Below, piece after piece: positions 1 to 7,720 of a DNA stretch of 49,804 nt. The notes beneath the pieces are model-generated. The model searched no databases. It was not told the origin of the DNA and saw only the letters and a list, made by a program, of their open reading frames with translations. Source of the DNA: Treponema sp. (GTDB taxonomy: Bacteria > Spirochaetota > Spirochaetia > Treponematales > Breznakiellaceae); contig JAISAE010000006.1 of NCBI GenBank assembly GCA_031266875.1, positions 1-49,804 on the forward strand, given 5' to 3'. Made by a program: the position numbers and the translations under genes. How positions within the stretch are numbered: position 1 is the stretch's first letter; the number at the start of each line of letters is the position of its first letter.

Positions 1-230
1 CCCAAGGCGGAGCCACGCTGGAGCAGGCCGCGCTGGATAAGCGCTGCCTGATGAAGGTTCCAGCTGACGGAAAGGGTCTCCAGCACTACCGGTTTACGCG
101 GCGGGGGAAGGAGAAGCTCATCTTTGACGCGGAGGACGCGGGTAAGACGGTCTATGTCTGCTGCCGCTACGAGAACCGGAAGGGCGAGGCTGGGCAGTGG
201 GAACCGGTAGCTTCGGCGGTGATACCGTAA
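1..230 (+). CDS. C-terminal end of an uncharacterised protein (partial at window edge)
   Basis: An open frame runs from the window edge to a TAA at 228-230 (75 codons visible). The last residues read ...YENRKGEAGQWEPVASAVIP. They align by eye with the C-terminus of the gene at 29897-30559 (...VENSGGKKGPWGPMVSAVIP), including the position of the stop, so the two are probably paralogues. The tail looks like the last strand of a fibronectin-III-like or similar beta domain, but I cannot assign a function. No terminator is obvious right after the stop. Confidence 0.7.
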   Translation, partial: QGGATLEQAALDKRCLMKVPADGKGLQHYRFTRRGKEKLIFDAEDAGKTVYVCCRYENRKGEAGQWEPVASAVIP

Positions 231-403
231 AGGAGGCACATATAAAACAACAACAGGCATGACGGATATGCGGGTACGTCGCATTAAAGCGCGTTTATAA
301 ACGTGGCGTACAAAAGGCGCGGAAGGCGTTCCGTGAAAGCGGCCGTTGGCTGCGGGAACCGCCGCGTTAAGGAAGGGTATACGACAGGGTTCGTATACAG
401 GTA

Positions 404-424
404 GTTATACGAAATGCAAGCCCA
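404..424. repeat. left copy of a 21-bp perfect inverted repeat
   Basis: The 21 bases starting GTTATACGAAATGC are the exact reverse complement of 1429-1449. Identity stops sharply at both ends (403/1450 and 425/1428 do not pair). The two copies bound a 1046-bp unit holding the TM2 and zinc-ribbon genes. The bases just to the left also form a local stem: TTCGTATA at 390-397 pairs with TATACGAA around 406-413. Confidence 0.85.
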
Positions 425-447
425 AACGTCTCGGAAGGTAGGGAAGT

Positions 448-465
448 CCCGCCATCTGTGGCGGG
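448..465 (+). other. hexaloop hairpin upstream of the TM2 gene
   Basis: CCCGCC at 448-453 pairs with GGCGGG at 460-465 around the loop ATCTGT. It lies 36 bases before the TM2 start codon and is the first of four similar hairpins in this region (1399, 1637 and 1947 are the others). The stems differ between copies but stay paired. Confidence 0.6.
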
Positions 466-501
466 GCAAAAGCATAAATTTTTTCCATTAGGAGGAAGAA
501 C

Positions 502-1005
502 ATGGCATACGTAAAGATAAAATCAAAAGGGGTTGCATACCTTCTGTGGTTTTTTCTTGGGATTTTCGGAGCGCATCGGTTTTACCTCGAAAAAATCGGA
601 ACGGGCATACTGTACCTTTGCACAGCGGGTGTGGCGGGGATTGGCTGGTTGATCGATTTATTCACTTTGGGTGGGCAAGTTGACAATTACAACCTTTTGC
701 ATAGCAATATGGCGGGTGGCAATCAGACCCAAAATGTTGTTGTGAATGTAACCGCTCCAACAGCGGTAGCTCCGCAGGATTCATCGGCGCCATCTGCTCC
801 ACAAATTGGGCAACCGAAGTTAAGCCCGGAGAAAGTCATCCTTGCTCTTGCTGATAAAACGCCAGTTTTGACATTGCGGCAAATCATGTCAAGTTCTCAC
901 CTGGACATGGACGAGGCAGAGACCGCTGTTAAAAAACTTGTCGCCAAGGGCATGGCAAAGGAGGGGGTTGATGGCTCCGGCAAATCAACCTACACTTTCG
1001 GATGA
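502..1005 (+). CDS. TM2-domain membrane protein
   Basis: A 167-residue protein. Residues about 8-55 form a TM2 domain: two membrane helices joined by a short turn with the [10 protein letters not shown] motif, followed by [11 protein letters not shown] and the WLIDLF segment. A low-complexity Pro/Ala/Ser linker follows. The last 55 residues look like a small winged-helix fold ([30 protein letters not shown]). TM2 proteins are widespread and have no single known function. The start is set by the strong Shine-Dalgarno AGGAGGAAG seven bases upstream. The next gene overlaps its stop (ATGA), so the two are translationally coupled. The pair lies inside the 21-bp inverted-repeat unit. Confidence 0.85.
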   Translation: MAYVKIKSKGVAYLLWFFLGIFGAHRFYLEKIGTGILYLCTAGVAGIGWLIDLFTLGGQVDNYNLLHSNMAGGNQTQNVVVNVTAPTAVAPQDSSAPSAPQIGQPKLSPEKVILALADKTPVLTLRQIMSSSHLDMDEAETAVKKLVAKGMAKEGVDGSGKSTYTFG

Positions 1006-1391
1006 ATTGCGCAATTCACCCAGAGCGGCAGGCTAATAATCTGTGCATAAAATGCGGTAATTGGTATTGCGATGAGTGCATGGATTTCTCAAACGGGCAA
1101 CATATCTGCAAGCGTTGCGGATATGGGCAAAGGCAACAACCGGAAATTTGCTTTGTGAGTCCTATAAGCATAATACAAAACCTCGTTGTAAATATACCGC
1201 GGGAATGGGCCATTGCATTTACTGTCTGCTATTTCGTAGTTTTTGCCTTACTTGTTGTATTGGCAATTTATATGATGATTAGGTATACCGCATTTTTCAT
1301 GTATATACCTGTCGCCATATATTTGCTATGTGGCGGCTTATTTTACTTCTTGTTTGTACATAACAAGAGGTTTTACAGGAGGGTAAATTGA
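1002..1391 (+). CDS. zinc-ribbon / B-box-like protein with two membrane helices
   Basis: A 129-residue protein. Residues 3-42 hold a Cys/His-rich module (CAIHP, CIKCG, YCDEC, CKRCG) spaced like the bacterial B-box zinc fingers often found at the N-terminus of membrane proteins. Two hydrophobic helices follow at about 70-92 and 100-118. The protein ends with a basic tail. It starts inside the stop of the TM2 gene (ATGA), so the two are probably made together and may act together in the membrane. Function unknown. Confidence 0.8.
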   Translation: MNCAIHPERQANNLCIKCGNWYCDECMDFSNGQHICKRCGYGQRQQPEICFVSPISIIQNLVVNIPREWAIAFTVCYFVVFALLVVLAIYMMIRYTAFFMYIPVAIYLLCGGLFYFLFVHNKRFYRRVN

Positions 1392-1398
1392 AAGACCC

Positions 1399-1416
1399 GC
1401 TGCCATCCGTGGCAGC
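1399..1416 (+). other. hexaloop hairpin after the zinc-ribbon gene
   Basis: GCTGCC at 1399-1404 pairs with GGCAGC at 1411-1416 around loop ATCCGT. The loop is nearly identical to that of the hairpin at 448 (ATCTGT), while the stem differs by paired changes. No T-run follows, so it is not a standard intrinsic terminator. Confidence 0.55.
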
Positions 1417-1428
1417 AGCTAACGAAAG

Positions 1429-1449
1429 TGGGCTTGCATTTCGTATAAC
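1429..1449. repeat. right copy of the 21-bp perfect inverted repeat
   Basis: Exact reverse complement of 404-424; its outer end is GTATAAC at 1443-1449. Flanking bases outside the pair (AGGTA on the left, AGGTC on the right) share AGGT, which is too short to call a target duplication. Confidence 0.85.
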
Positions 1450-1610
1450 AGGTCTGTTTACGCTTCGCCTCTTCGGGGCTTGGGCTCCATTCGGCTAGGT
1501 TAGTCGCTCCGCTCCTTCCCACGCCTCATTCCGGCACGTTGCCCGCCCCCGCAATGCTAAACATTGCTTTATAGGGGGCGGGCAACGTCGTAAACAGCCG
1601 GAACTTATGC
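1443..1610 (+). other. attC-like imperfect palindrome with a strong central hairpin
   Basis: Four nested elements are visible. GTATAAC (1443-1449) resembles an attC R'' box (RYYYAAC). CTGTTTACG (1454-1462) pairs perfectly with CGTAAACAG (1589-1597), like L''/L'. CTTATGC (1604-1610) pairs with the R'' box at five of seven positions. In the centre, 15 bases at 1536-1550 pair perfectly with 1574-1588, and an inner stem GCAATG/CATTGC sits at 1551-1567. The order R''-spacer-L''-loop-L'-spacer-R' matches integron recombination sites, although 168 bp is longer than usual and the R' box lacks the canonical GTT. This and the following hairpins account for the gene-free stretch 1392-1732. Confidence 0.4.
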
Positions 1611-1636
1611 GCCAAAAATCTGAAATTTACCGGGGC

Positions 1637-1654
1637 GGTGGCGTCCGTGCCGCC
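1637..1654 (+). other. hexaloop hairpin (third copy)
   Basis: GGTGGC at 1637-1642 pairs with GCCGCC at 1649-1654 (one G-T wobble) around loop GTCCGT, which resembles the loops of the hairpins at 448 and 1399. Confidence 0.45.
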
Positions 1655-1664
1655 ACTACGGAAC

Positions 1665-1682
1665 ACCCTTAATAAGGGTTTT
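1665..1682 (+). terminator. short intrinsic-terminator-like hairpin
   Basis: ACCCTT pairs with AAGGGT around AAT and is followed by a four-T run. The stem is short, so termination would be weak. It lies 50 bases before the small ORF at 1733. Confidence 0.4.
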
Positions 1683-1732
1683 GTGAATTTCAACGTATAA
1701 CTAAAACTTTGCTGCCAAAGTAAGGAGTTTTT

Positions 1733-1930
1733 ATGAGTTTTTTAACCTGCCGCTTTCCCGGAAATGCCACGACTTATGCCTTACAACCGCTAAGGCCGAA
1801 AGGAAACCCCCGTTTCACCCATCTCACCATAGCGGGCTTACAAGTATACCGGGAAGGCTTCACCCAGAAAAGCAGAGCGATGAAGCGCGTAAATCACATC
1901 TACACGAAAAATCCACATCTGGATGATTAG
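1733..1930 (+). CDS. small ORF, hypothetical
   Basis: A 65-codon frame begins with ATG after a good Shine-Dalgarno (AAGGAG, six bases away). A 6-bp hairpin, ACTTTG/CAAAGT, lies at 1706-1721 just before the Shine-Dalgarno and could gate it. The translation is rich in Pro, Arg and aromatic residues without any motif I recognise. Support comes mainly from the ribosome site and from the matching layout of the next ORF. It may be a non-coding or decayed cassette. Confidence 0.35.
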   Translation: MSFLTCRFPGNATTYALQPLRPKGNPRFTHLTIAGLQVYREGFTQKSRAMKRVNHIYTKNPHLDD

Positions 1931-1946
1931 CGTCTGGGTATGACGA

Positions 1947-1974
1947 CTCGCGCCACCGGAAATGGTGGCGCGAG
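1947..1974 (+). other. 11-bp hexaloop hairpin before a phage-type gene
   Basis: CTCGCGCCACC at 1947-1957 pairs perfectly with 1964-1974 around loop GGAAAT. It is the strongest of the four hexaloop hairpins and ends 25 bases before the ATG at 2000. Confidence 0.6.
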
Positions 1975-1999
1975 GTAACAAAAAAGATAAGGAGTTAGC

Positions 2000-2215
2000 A
2001 TGAATCCATTTGAGAATGACACAGCCAACTGGAAAGCCGAGCTTGTTGATTTCAAATCGCTGATTCAAGCGGTGGCGACGGGACAACTGCCGGATACGGC
2101 ACTGCTCCCGAATATGCCCGCGCTGAATCAGATGACGAAAGCCTATCACGACACGCGGGAGATTCCCGATGTTCGACAATTCAACGATATAACGCAAGCG
2201 AAGCGCTATGCTTGA
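2000..2215 (+). CDS. small phage-type protein, hypothetical
   Basis: A 71-residue mainly helical acidic protein (MNPFENDTANWKAELVDF...). The start has a clear Shine-Dalgarno, AAGGAG, six bases upstream. Its last codons overlap the start of the nuclease remnant by 8 bases, as expected of an early-phage operon. I do not recognise the family. Since the next gene is broken, this is probably the last intact gene of a decayed prophage segment. Confidence 0.55.
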   Translation: MNPFENDTANWKAELVDFKSLIQAVATGQLPDTALLPNMPALNQMTKAYHDTREIPDVRQFNDITQAKRYA

Positions 2216-2677
2216 GTTTAATCCCGCGCTTCACGAATACCGCGCTGGGGACGTGGTTGTCCCCAGCGTTACCCACGTTTTGAAAACGGCGGGTATAGTG
2301 AATGACCGGTTTTTACTTCAGCTGAGGCGCGGGATAGGGGCTCCGTCGCTCACGAGCTTTGTGAGCGGTACGCCAAGTCCGGCGGGTGGACGCTAGAGGC
2401 CAGTGGATATGCGGCGTCGGCGCTTACGCGGTGAGTACCGAAGCCACGATTGACCACGTCATTGACGGGTTTCGGTACTGTGGCCGCTATGATCTTTTAG
2501 CGGAGATACGGGGTCTAACAAAGATACGGTGACGTCGCGTGTTAGTGGACATAAAGACTGGCGCGGTGGCATGTCATTCAACATCGCGGCGTTGTCGCGG
2601 CTGAGGCGGACACGGCGGCTATTGAGAATCCGGCTATTGATGACTTTGTGGATAACGCCGAAACGGGAACGGAATAG
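2208..2677 (+). pseudogene. frameshifted phage PD-(D/E)XK exonuclease
   Basis: The N-terminus, HEYRAGDVVVPSVTHVLKTA, is typical of phage RecB-like nucleases. The frame then shifts near 2325, where the next frame continues the family pattern (EARDRGSVAHELCERYAKSG). Near 2420 it shifts again (GAYAVSTEATIDHVIDGF...RYDLLAEI), and near 2530 a third time to give LVDIKTG, the D-x-K part of the catalytic motif. The last frame ends at TAG 2675-2677. At least three frameshifts in about 470 bases, with conserved residues preserved in each frame, make a decayed gene the simplest reading. Such nucleases process DNA ends during phage recombination. Confidence 0.75.
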
Positions 2678-2692
2678 GTATATGACGGCGCG

Positions 2693-3186
2693 GTGTGGGT
2701 TGACAGCGAGAACCCTATCGGCGCGACGCCCCATGAGGTCATGGGAGCGGATATTGACGGTGTAATGAGCGCGCAAGGTATGGCCGAATTAGCGGAACAG
2801 AGGAACCTGCTTAAGGAGGAGCGGGAGCGGGCTCTGGATGCGAAGATAGCGGCTGAGGCGGGGTTGCGGGACGCGGCGATAGCGCGGGCGCGACTGGCAA
2901 CTCACAGGTGGCTACCCGCCACGCGGAGCAAAGCTGCTTTACCCAACCCCGCGACACTGAGCCCTACCCTGAACTACCTGTGCCGTGTTATCAAGGACGA
3001 TACTCCGGCCAATAACGGCTGTGGGAGCTTATAGCGGGCGCGGCGGCGTGGACATACTTCAGCGACAACGTCGGCTGGATAGACCAAACAGAGCTTGACG
3101 CGGCGGTAGGCGCTGAGAAGACGGCGCGGGACGCGGCGATAGCGGCGGAGAAGGCCGCCCGGGAAGCCGCCGATACGGCGCTCTAA
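2693..3186 (+). pseudogene. decayed phage coiled-coil protein
   Basis: The first part reads VWVDSENPIGATPHEVMGADIDGVM..., then an Ala/Glu/Arg-rich coiled coil (EERERALDAKIAAEAGLRDAAIARARLA). The frame is then lost. About 130 bases later another frame continues with LWELIAGAAAWTYFSDNVGW and an EKTARDAAIAAEKAAREAADTAL tail, ending at TAA 3184-3186. The two coiled-coil segments share the same repeat (RDAAIA), so they look like pieces of one gene interrupted by frameshifts. Possibly a tail or structural phage protein; the function is inferred from context only. Confidence 0.55.
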
Positions 3187-3820
3187 ACCAAATCGACCTT
3201 CTGCCTTTGCCATCGCTAATATGACACCCCGTCAAGCTCGCCTTGATACGCCTCATGGTCTCGGCTGCTTCAGCCTCAGCGTTACCGGCGCTTTTCCAAA
3301 CCTCAACGCTCCCTTTAACCCCGCTGTCAACAAAATTGGCGTGCGTTTCCTCGCTAATAGAAAGCTCACTGCGGTTGCTTAAAGCGCTCCCTTGACCCGG
3401 CTTCACGGAATAGAACACGGGCCAATCATTGACAGCGTGGAAGACAAAAGCAGCGGAGCGATAAACAGCAGGCTCAGTCCCGGTCATGGGGTGCGGATAA
3501 GCGGCGAACTTTTCCCAGAGCCTTGCGGCAATCAAGGTCTCTACCAGTTCGCCGATAGACCGGTTAAGGCCACCGGCGTTTTGCGTTACCCGGTCAACCC
3601 GCGCCGACAGTTTGTCGACGTTCTGCGTTACCTGGTCAACCCGCGCCGGCATTTTGCCGGCGTTCTTGTCCGTTTCCGCGATGATTCGGTCATGTTCAGC
3701 CCTGCTTTCCTGAAACATTGCCCAGACATCCTCAAATGTCAGCCCCTTCTGCGGCTGACGCGACTGCGCTGCTATTGCCATACATATCTCCTCCGTGGCC
3801 TTGATCCCCATATACTTCAC
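3059..3820 (-). pseudogene. coiled-coil (DUF3782-like) protein with decayed C-terminus
   Basis: The N-terminal 115 residues look real. They contain LTFEDVWAMFQESRAEHDRIIAET, a heptad coiled coil with a threefold repeat (MPARVDQVTQN, LSARVDRVTQN), and GLNRSIGELVETLIAARLWEKFA. This order is typical of the treponemal family in which a coiled coil precedes a PD-(D/E)XK-like domain. From about residue 120 the composition no longer looks like that domain, and the 3' part lies antisense to the phage remnant ending at 3186. I infer that the catalytic half was lost when the prophage segment was rearranged. A reader should trust only about 3450-3820. Confidence 0.5.
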
Positions 3821-3921
3821 AGATGAAGCAATTGTAAATCGAAAAGAGGCCAGCGCATTATAACGTTACGCAAAGGCGCGGAGAACTATTAAGAGTAAGA
3901 ATGAGCGCCAAGCACAATATC

Positions 3922-3951
3922 CTGACAGAGGTGTCTGATTCAGGTTATACT
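3922..3951 (+). promoter_or_regulatory. sigma70-type promoter of tag (predicts leaderless mRNA)
   Basis: CTGACA (3922-3927), an 18-base spacer, then TATACT (3946-3951). The -10 ends six bases before the ATG at 3958, so transcription should begin at or next to the start codon. Confidence 0.65.
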
Positions 3952-3957
3952 GGGTGC

Positions 3958-4512
3958 ATGGAACTGACACGTTGTCCTTGGTGTTTAGGCGACGCCTTAT
4001 ACACCGCTTACCACGATGAGGAATGGGGCGTTCCCTGTACGAGGGACCAAGCACTGTTTGAGGCGCTTATTCTGGACGGGGCGCAGGCCGGCCTTTCGTG
4101 GCTCACGATACTGAGGCGGCGGCAAGGCTATCGCGCAGCCTTTGACGGGTTTAACGCCCAAAAAATCGCCGCTTACACTGAGGCCGACATCACGAGGCTC
4201 ATGGGAGATGCGCGTATCATCAGAAACCGGCGCAAGATTGAAAGCGCCGTCACTAATGCGCAGAGCTATCTCGCCATGATGAACAGTCCGGTTTCCTTCT
4301 CGCGCTGGCTATGGGACTGGGTTGACGGCAAGCCCATCGTCAACCACTACAGAACCTTGCCGGAAATTCCAGCGTCAACCGAGCTGTCCACAGCTATTTC
4401 AAAGGAATTGAAACAGCGTGGCTTCACCTTTGTTGGCCCACGCATTGTGTACGCCTTTATGCAGGCAAGCGGCATGGTCAACGATCATCTTGTGGATTGT
4501 TTTAGATATTAG
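3958..4512 (+). CDS. tag: DNA-3-methyladenine glycosylase I
   Basis: A 184-residue protein, the usual length of Tag. It removes 3-methyladenine from alkylated DNA in base excision repair. The family's zinc ligands can be seen: Cys in MELTRCPWC, His in YHDEEWG near residue 17, and His and Cys in NDHLVDC at the C-terminus. The glycosylase core (EALILDGAQAGLSWLTIL) is also present. I chose the ATG at 3958 over the in-frame ATG at 3901. It places the first Cys at the family position, and a promoter ends six bases before it, while neither start has a Shine-Dalgarno. The deacetylase gene follows 16 bases later. Confidence 0.93.
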   Translation: MELTRCPWCLGDALYTAYHDEEWGVPCTRDQALFEALILDGAQAGLSWLTILRRRQGYRAAFDGFNAQKIAAYTEADITRLMGDARIIRNRRKIESAVTNAQSYLAMMNSPVSFSRWLWDWVDGKPIVNHYRTLPEIPASTELSTAISKELKQRGFTFVGPRIVYAFMQASGMVNDHLVDCFRY

Positions 4513-4528
4513 TTAGAGAGGTAAAGAA

Positions 4529-5215
4529 ATGTATCCTAATGGAACAATGAAGGCGCTCACCCTGAGCTATGACGACGGGGTTGAGCAGGACAAACGGCTG
4601 GTCGAAATCCTGAACACGTACCACATCAGGGCGACCTTTAACCTTAACAGCGGTATCCAGACTGGCGCCAGCGCGTGGGAGAGCCACGGCTGCCCTATTC
4701 GGCGTATGAACATCGCTGGATTGCCGGCGCTCTACGCGGGGCATGAGGTCGCGGTACACTCGCTGACTCACCCGCATCTTCAGGAACTGGACCCCGATAC
4801 TGTGCGGAATGAGCTTGAGCAGGACAAGCTCAACCTTGAGCGTATCTTTCAAGCGCCGGTGCATGGCATGGCGTATCCTTATGGTACGTTTAACCAGTCC
4901 GTGATTGACACTGCCAAAGCCTGCGGGCTTCGTTACTCTCGCGGCGTGATCAGTACCCACAGCTTCGACCTGCCCGCTGACCTGCTTGCCTATCAGCCGA
5001 CCTGTCATCACAAAGACCCGCAGCTCCTGCAACTGGCGCAGAGCTTTCTCGACATGGAACAACCAGCCACTCCCCAGGTGTTTTACCTCTGGGGACACAG
5101 CTACGAATTCGATGTTGATGATAACTGGCGTGTCATCGAGGACTTTTGCAAACTGGTCGCTGGACGCGGCGATATATTTTACGCAAGCAACGCCGAGTCA
5201 TTCGGCGTTATATAA
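4529..5215 (+). CDS. polysaccharide deacetylase (NodB-type)
   Basis: A 228-residue protein matching the NodB fold of carbohydrate esterase family 4. The SYDDG motif at residues 13-17 supplies the base and metal Asp pair. HSLTHPHL near residues 76-83 gives the metal His residues. YPYGTFNQ and the C-terminal LWGHSYEF match later conserved motifs. There is no signal peptide, so it probably acts in the cytoplasm on a small N-acetylated sugar or lipid-linked substrate; the substrate is not inferable. The Shine-Dalgarno AGAGG lies eight bases upstream. The stop overlaps the upstream edge of the next gene, so tag, this gene and deoD form one short operon. Confidence 0.88.
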   Translation: MYPNGTMKALTLSYDDGVEQDKRLVEILNTYHIRATFNLNSGIQTGASAWESHGCPIRRMNIAGLPALYAGHEVAVHSLTHPHLQELDPDTVRNELEQDKLNLERIFQAPVHGMAYPYGTFNQSVIDTAKACGLRYSRGVISTHSFDLPADLLAYQPTCHHKDPQLLQLAQSFLDMEQPATPQVFYLWGHSYEFDVDDNWRVIEDFCKLVAGRGDIFYASNAESFGVI

Positions 5216-5226
5216 TGGAGGAACAC

Positions 5227-5931
5227 TTGTCAACACACATTGCCGCCAAAACCAATGACATCGCGGAAGCGGTCTTACTGCCCGGAGACCCGCTGCGGGC
5301 GAAGTTCATCGCCGAGACCTTTCTGCAAGACGCGGTTCAGTACAACGCGGTACGGAACATGTTTGGTTACACTGGTTTATACAAGGGCAAGCGGGTATCG
5401 GTGCAAGGCACGGGCATGGGGATTCCATCCATCTCTATCTATGCCAACGAGCTATTCAGCGACTATGGCGTTAAGCGGGCGCTCCGCATCGGCACTGCCG
5501 GGTCATTGCAAAGCACGGTTAAGCTCCGCGACCTAGTGATTGCTATGAGCGCGTCCACTGACTCAGGCGCGAATGTCCTGCGCTTTGAGGGGCGGAGCTT
5601 TGCGCCAACCGCGTCGTTCAGCCTGCTTAAAACCGCCTATGATGCGGCGCGGGCGCGGGGCTGGGAACCAAAAGTTGGCGGCATTGTGTCGTCGGATATG
5701 TTCTACACTGAGGAGCCTGATGACTGGAAACGCTGGGCGCGTTATGGCTGTCTTGCCGTAGAAATGGAGTGCGCCGAACTCTACACCCTCGCCGCCAAGT
5801 ACGGCAGGGACGCGCTTTGTTTACTCACCATCTCCGACTGCATGATCACCGGCGAAACCACCAGCGCCGAAGAACGGCAAACCACGTTCACCGCCATGAT
5901 GGAGATCGCGTTGGAAACCGCTATCTCGTGA
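5227..5931 (+). CDS. deoD: purine-nucleoside phosphorylase, DeoD type
   Basis: A 234-residue hexameric-type PNP. It cleaves purine (deoxy)nucleosides with phosphate to base and (deoxy)ribose-1-phosphate in purine salvage. Family motifs: [14 protein letters not shown] near the N-terminus (phosphate site), [32 protein letters not shown], and the catalytic Asp in [12 protein letters not shown] chose the TTG at 5227: GGAGGAA lies five bases before it, and it gives the usual MSTHIAAK-type N-terminus. The ATG at 5215 (overlapping the stop of the deacetylase) would place that ribosome site inside the gene. Last gene of the operon, followed by a terminator. Confidence 0.93.
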   Translation: MSTHIAAKTNDIAEAVLLPGDPLRAKFIAETFLQDAVQYNAVRNMFGYTGLYKGKRVSVQGTGMGIPSISIYANELFSDYGVKRALRIGTAGSLQSTVKLRDLVIAMSASTDSGANVLRFEGRSFAPTASFSLLKTAYDAARARGWEPKVGGIVSSDMFYTEEPDDWKRWARYGCLAVEMECAELYTLAAKYGRDALCLLTISDCMITGETTSAEERQTTFTAMMEIALETAIS

Positions 5932-5935
5932 ACCT

Positions 5936-5963
5936 GCCCCCGCCTCAAGCGGGGGCTTCTTGT
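5936..5963 (+). terminator. intrinsic terminator after deoD
   Basis: GCCCCCGC (5936-5943) pairs with GCGGGGGC (5949-5956) around a five-base loop and is followed by TTCTTGT. The stem starts five bases after the deoD stop. Confidence 0.7.
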
Positions 5964-5995
5964 GTCAAGCAATGAATAGTTTACCTTGCCTACAT

Positions 5996-6036
5996 CTCCA
6001 GCAATGCTCTCTACTTCGTACATAGCATTGCTGGAG
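5996..6036. terminator. 13-bp hairpin downstream of larB
   Basis: CTCCAGCAATGCT (5996-6008) pairs perfectly with 6024-6036 across a 15-base loop. It lies about 55 bases beyond the larB stop and could end the lar transcript, but no T-run follows on either strand. Confidence 0.4.
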
Positions 6037-6090
6037 CTTCCGCTCGTCAGGCTGAACAGCTTCGCTCGGCTCTTCGGAAGAACCAGATGT

Positions 6091-6783
6091 TTACAGCCCA
6101 TGTTGCCCCGGAACCGCCTCCACAGGCTTGGCAACCGTCTGTTTATTGATCTGATGCGCCAGATACCCGGCTCCGAACCCATTGTCAATATTGACCACAG
6201 CAACCCCAGGTGCGCAGGCAGTGAGCATCCCCAATAGCGCGGAGAGTCCGCCGAATGACGCGCCATACCCTACGCTTACCGGCAGCGCAATAACCGGCGC
6301 CGATACCAGCCCCGCGATAACGCCCGCAAGCGCGCCCTCCATTCCAGCAGCCGCGACTATAACATTCGCTTTCCTGATGTCTTCCAGACACGAAAACAGC
6401 CGGTGTATGCCCGCAACGCCCACATCAGGAAAGATTTCCGCGGCGCTCCCTAAAAACCGCGCCGTAAGCAGAGCCTCCCGCGCTATTGGTAAGTCAGAAG
6501 TACCCGCGCATACCACCGCGATAAGCCCGCCGGCGTTCTCCGCTAGACGCCCAACCGTGAGTATGCCCGATATACTGTCATATTCCGCGTCAGGGTAGCG
6601 ATGGCAAATCCGTTCGGCAAGTTCTTTCTGCGCTCGTGTCGCCAGAACCGGAATGTCCCCTTCGCGCATCCGCGTGATAATTGACTCAGACTGTTCAAGC
6701 GTTTTTCCCGCGCAGTACACCGCTTCCGGGCAGCCTGTCCGGGACGCCCGGTCCTTGTCGATACACGCAAAATCCCCATCCAT
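6091..6783 (-). CDS. larB: nickel-pincer cofactor biosynthesis carboxylase LarB
   Basis: A 230-residue protein of the AIR-carboxylase (PurE-like) superfamily. In established LarB enzymes it carboxylates and hydrolyses nicotinic acid adenine dinucleotide to start synthesis of the nickel-pincer nucleotide, the cofactor of lactate racemase and related enzymes. The C-terminal half shows the PurE-like signature (VVCAGTSDLPIAREA, DVGVAGIHRL, VVAAAGMEGALAGVIAGLVSAPVIALPVSVGYGASFGG, NIDNGFGAGY). It starts three bases after the larE stop, so it is in the operon DUF3842-larE-larB. No larC or lactate-racemase homologue is in the window. Confidence 0.92.
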   Translation of the reverse strand: MDGDFACIDKDRASRTGCPEAVYCAGKTLEQSESIITRMREGDIPVLATRAQKELAERICHRYPDAEYDSISGILTVGRLAENAGGLIAVVCAGTSDLPIAREALLTARFLGSAAEIFPDVGVAGIHRLFSCLEDIRKANVIVAAAGMEGALAGVIAGLVSAPVIALPVSVGYGASFGGLSALLGMLTACAPGVAVVNIDNGFGAGYLAHQINKQTVAKPVEAVPGQHGL

Positions 6784-6786
6784 AGC

Positions 6787-7626
6787 TTACGCTCCGCTGC
6801 CAGCACTGATAAGCCGGTTAAGACTGCCCATACAATAGCCTTCCAGTTCAAAGGCAACATACACAAAGCCAAACGATTTAAGCGTTTGCGAAATACGATC
6901 AAGCAGCGCCTCATCGAAAAAACGTGGACGCTCTTCAGGCGACACTTCAATGCGGGCAAGGTCCCCGTGCGAGCGCACCCGAAACTGCCTGAATCCCAGC
7001 GCACGCAGCGCGTCTTCGGAACGCTCAATACGCGCTAGTTTTCCCGTGTCTATCTTCTCGCCATAGGGAATTCGGGACGCGAGACAGGCGTATGCTGGTT
7101 TGTCCCATACGGCAAGCTGGTAACGACGGGCAAGTTCGCGGATGTCGTTCTTTTGTAAACGCGCTTCACGAAGCGGACTGACAATCCCCAGTTCGGAAAG
7201 CGCGGTAAGCCCCGGACGGTAATCTCCCTGATCATCAAGGTTTGAGCCGTCAAAAACCGTGTGTATACCATGTTCTTCCGCAGTCCGCACGACCGCGCCG
7301 AACTCCAGTTTCTTGCAGAAATAGCAGCGGTTCACGGGATTCTCCGCGACCTCAGCGTCGATTTCATCTTCCTGCACGAGGATATGGGTGATGCCGATTT
7401 GGGCGGCAACGCGGCTGGCGCACAAAAGTTCGCTTTGGGGCAGCATAGGCGAGACAATAGTAACCGCGATTGCCTTGTCGCCCAGGGCTTCGTGCGCGGC
7501 ATAACACAAGAGCGAGCTGTCAACGCCGCCGGAAAAAGCAATGGCAGCGCCGCCAGACCTGCCTGCCTGCGCGATAGTTCCTAACAAGGTATGGTATTTT
7601 TGGTCAAGGGAAAGATGTTCAGACAC
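6787..7626 (-). CDS. larE: ATP-dependent sacrificial sulfur transferase LarE
   Basis: A 279-residue N-type ATP pyrophosphatase that inserts sulfur into the nickel-pincer precursor. The PP-loop SGGVDSS is at residues 32-38. NRCYFCKK and YACLASRIPYG supply three cysteines; family knowledge links this three-cysteine pattern to [4Fe-4S]-bearing LarE, as opposed to single-cysteine sacrificial forms. The GTG start at 7626 has GGAG six bases upstream; longer in-frame extensions lack homology. A 7-bp hairpin at 7685-7703 sits in the 94-base gap after DUF3842. larB follows within three bases. Confidence 0.92.
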   Translation of the reverse strand: MSEHLSLDQKYHTLLGTIAQAGRSGGAAIAFSGGVDSSLLCYAAHEALGDKAIAVTIVSPMLPQSELLCASRVAAQIGITHILVQEDEIDAEVAENPVNRCYFCKKLEFGAVVRTAEEHGIHTVFDGSNLDDQGDYRPGLTALSELGIVSPLREARLQKNDIRELARRYQLAVWDKPAYACLASRIPYGEKIDTGKLARIERSEDALRALGFRQFRVRSHGDLARIEVSPEERPRFFDEALLDRISQTLKSFGFVYVAFELEGYCMGSLNRLISAGSGA

Positions 7627-7720
7627 AATAACTCCAGTAATACAAGGGGATATAAGGAGTTCGTCTCCGCTGCGCTCATGCGCTCTGCGGCTTCGTGCCG
7701 CAGGTTTCATTCGCACTATG

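Noticed and set aside
404-1449. Classical insertion sequence
   Set aside because: There is no transposase gene between the inverted repeats and no convincing target-site duplication.
1838-2197. 119-codon ORF on the minus strand
   Set aside because: It lies antisense to two ORFs with good ribosome sites and has no recognisable motif.
3392-3826. 144-codon ORF on the plus strand
   Set aside because: It is antisense to the coiled-coil gene; its repeated residues mirror the coiled-coil repeat.
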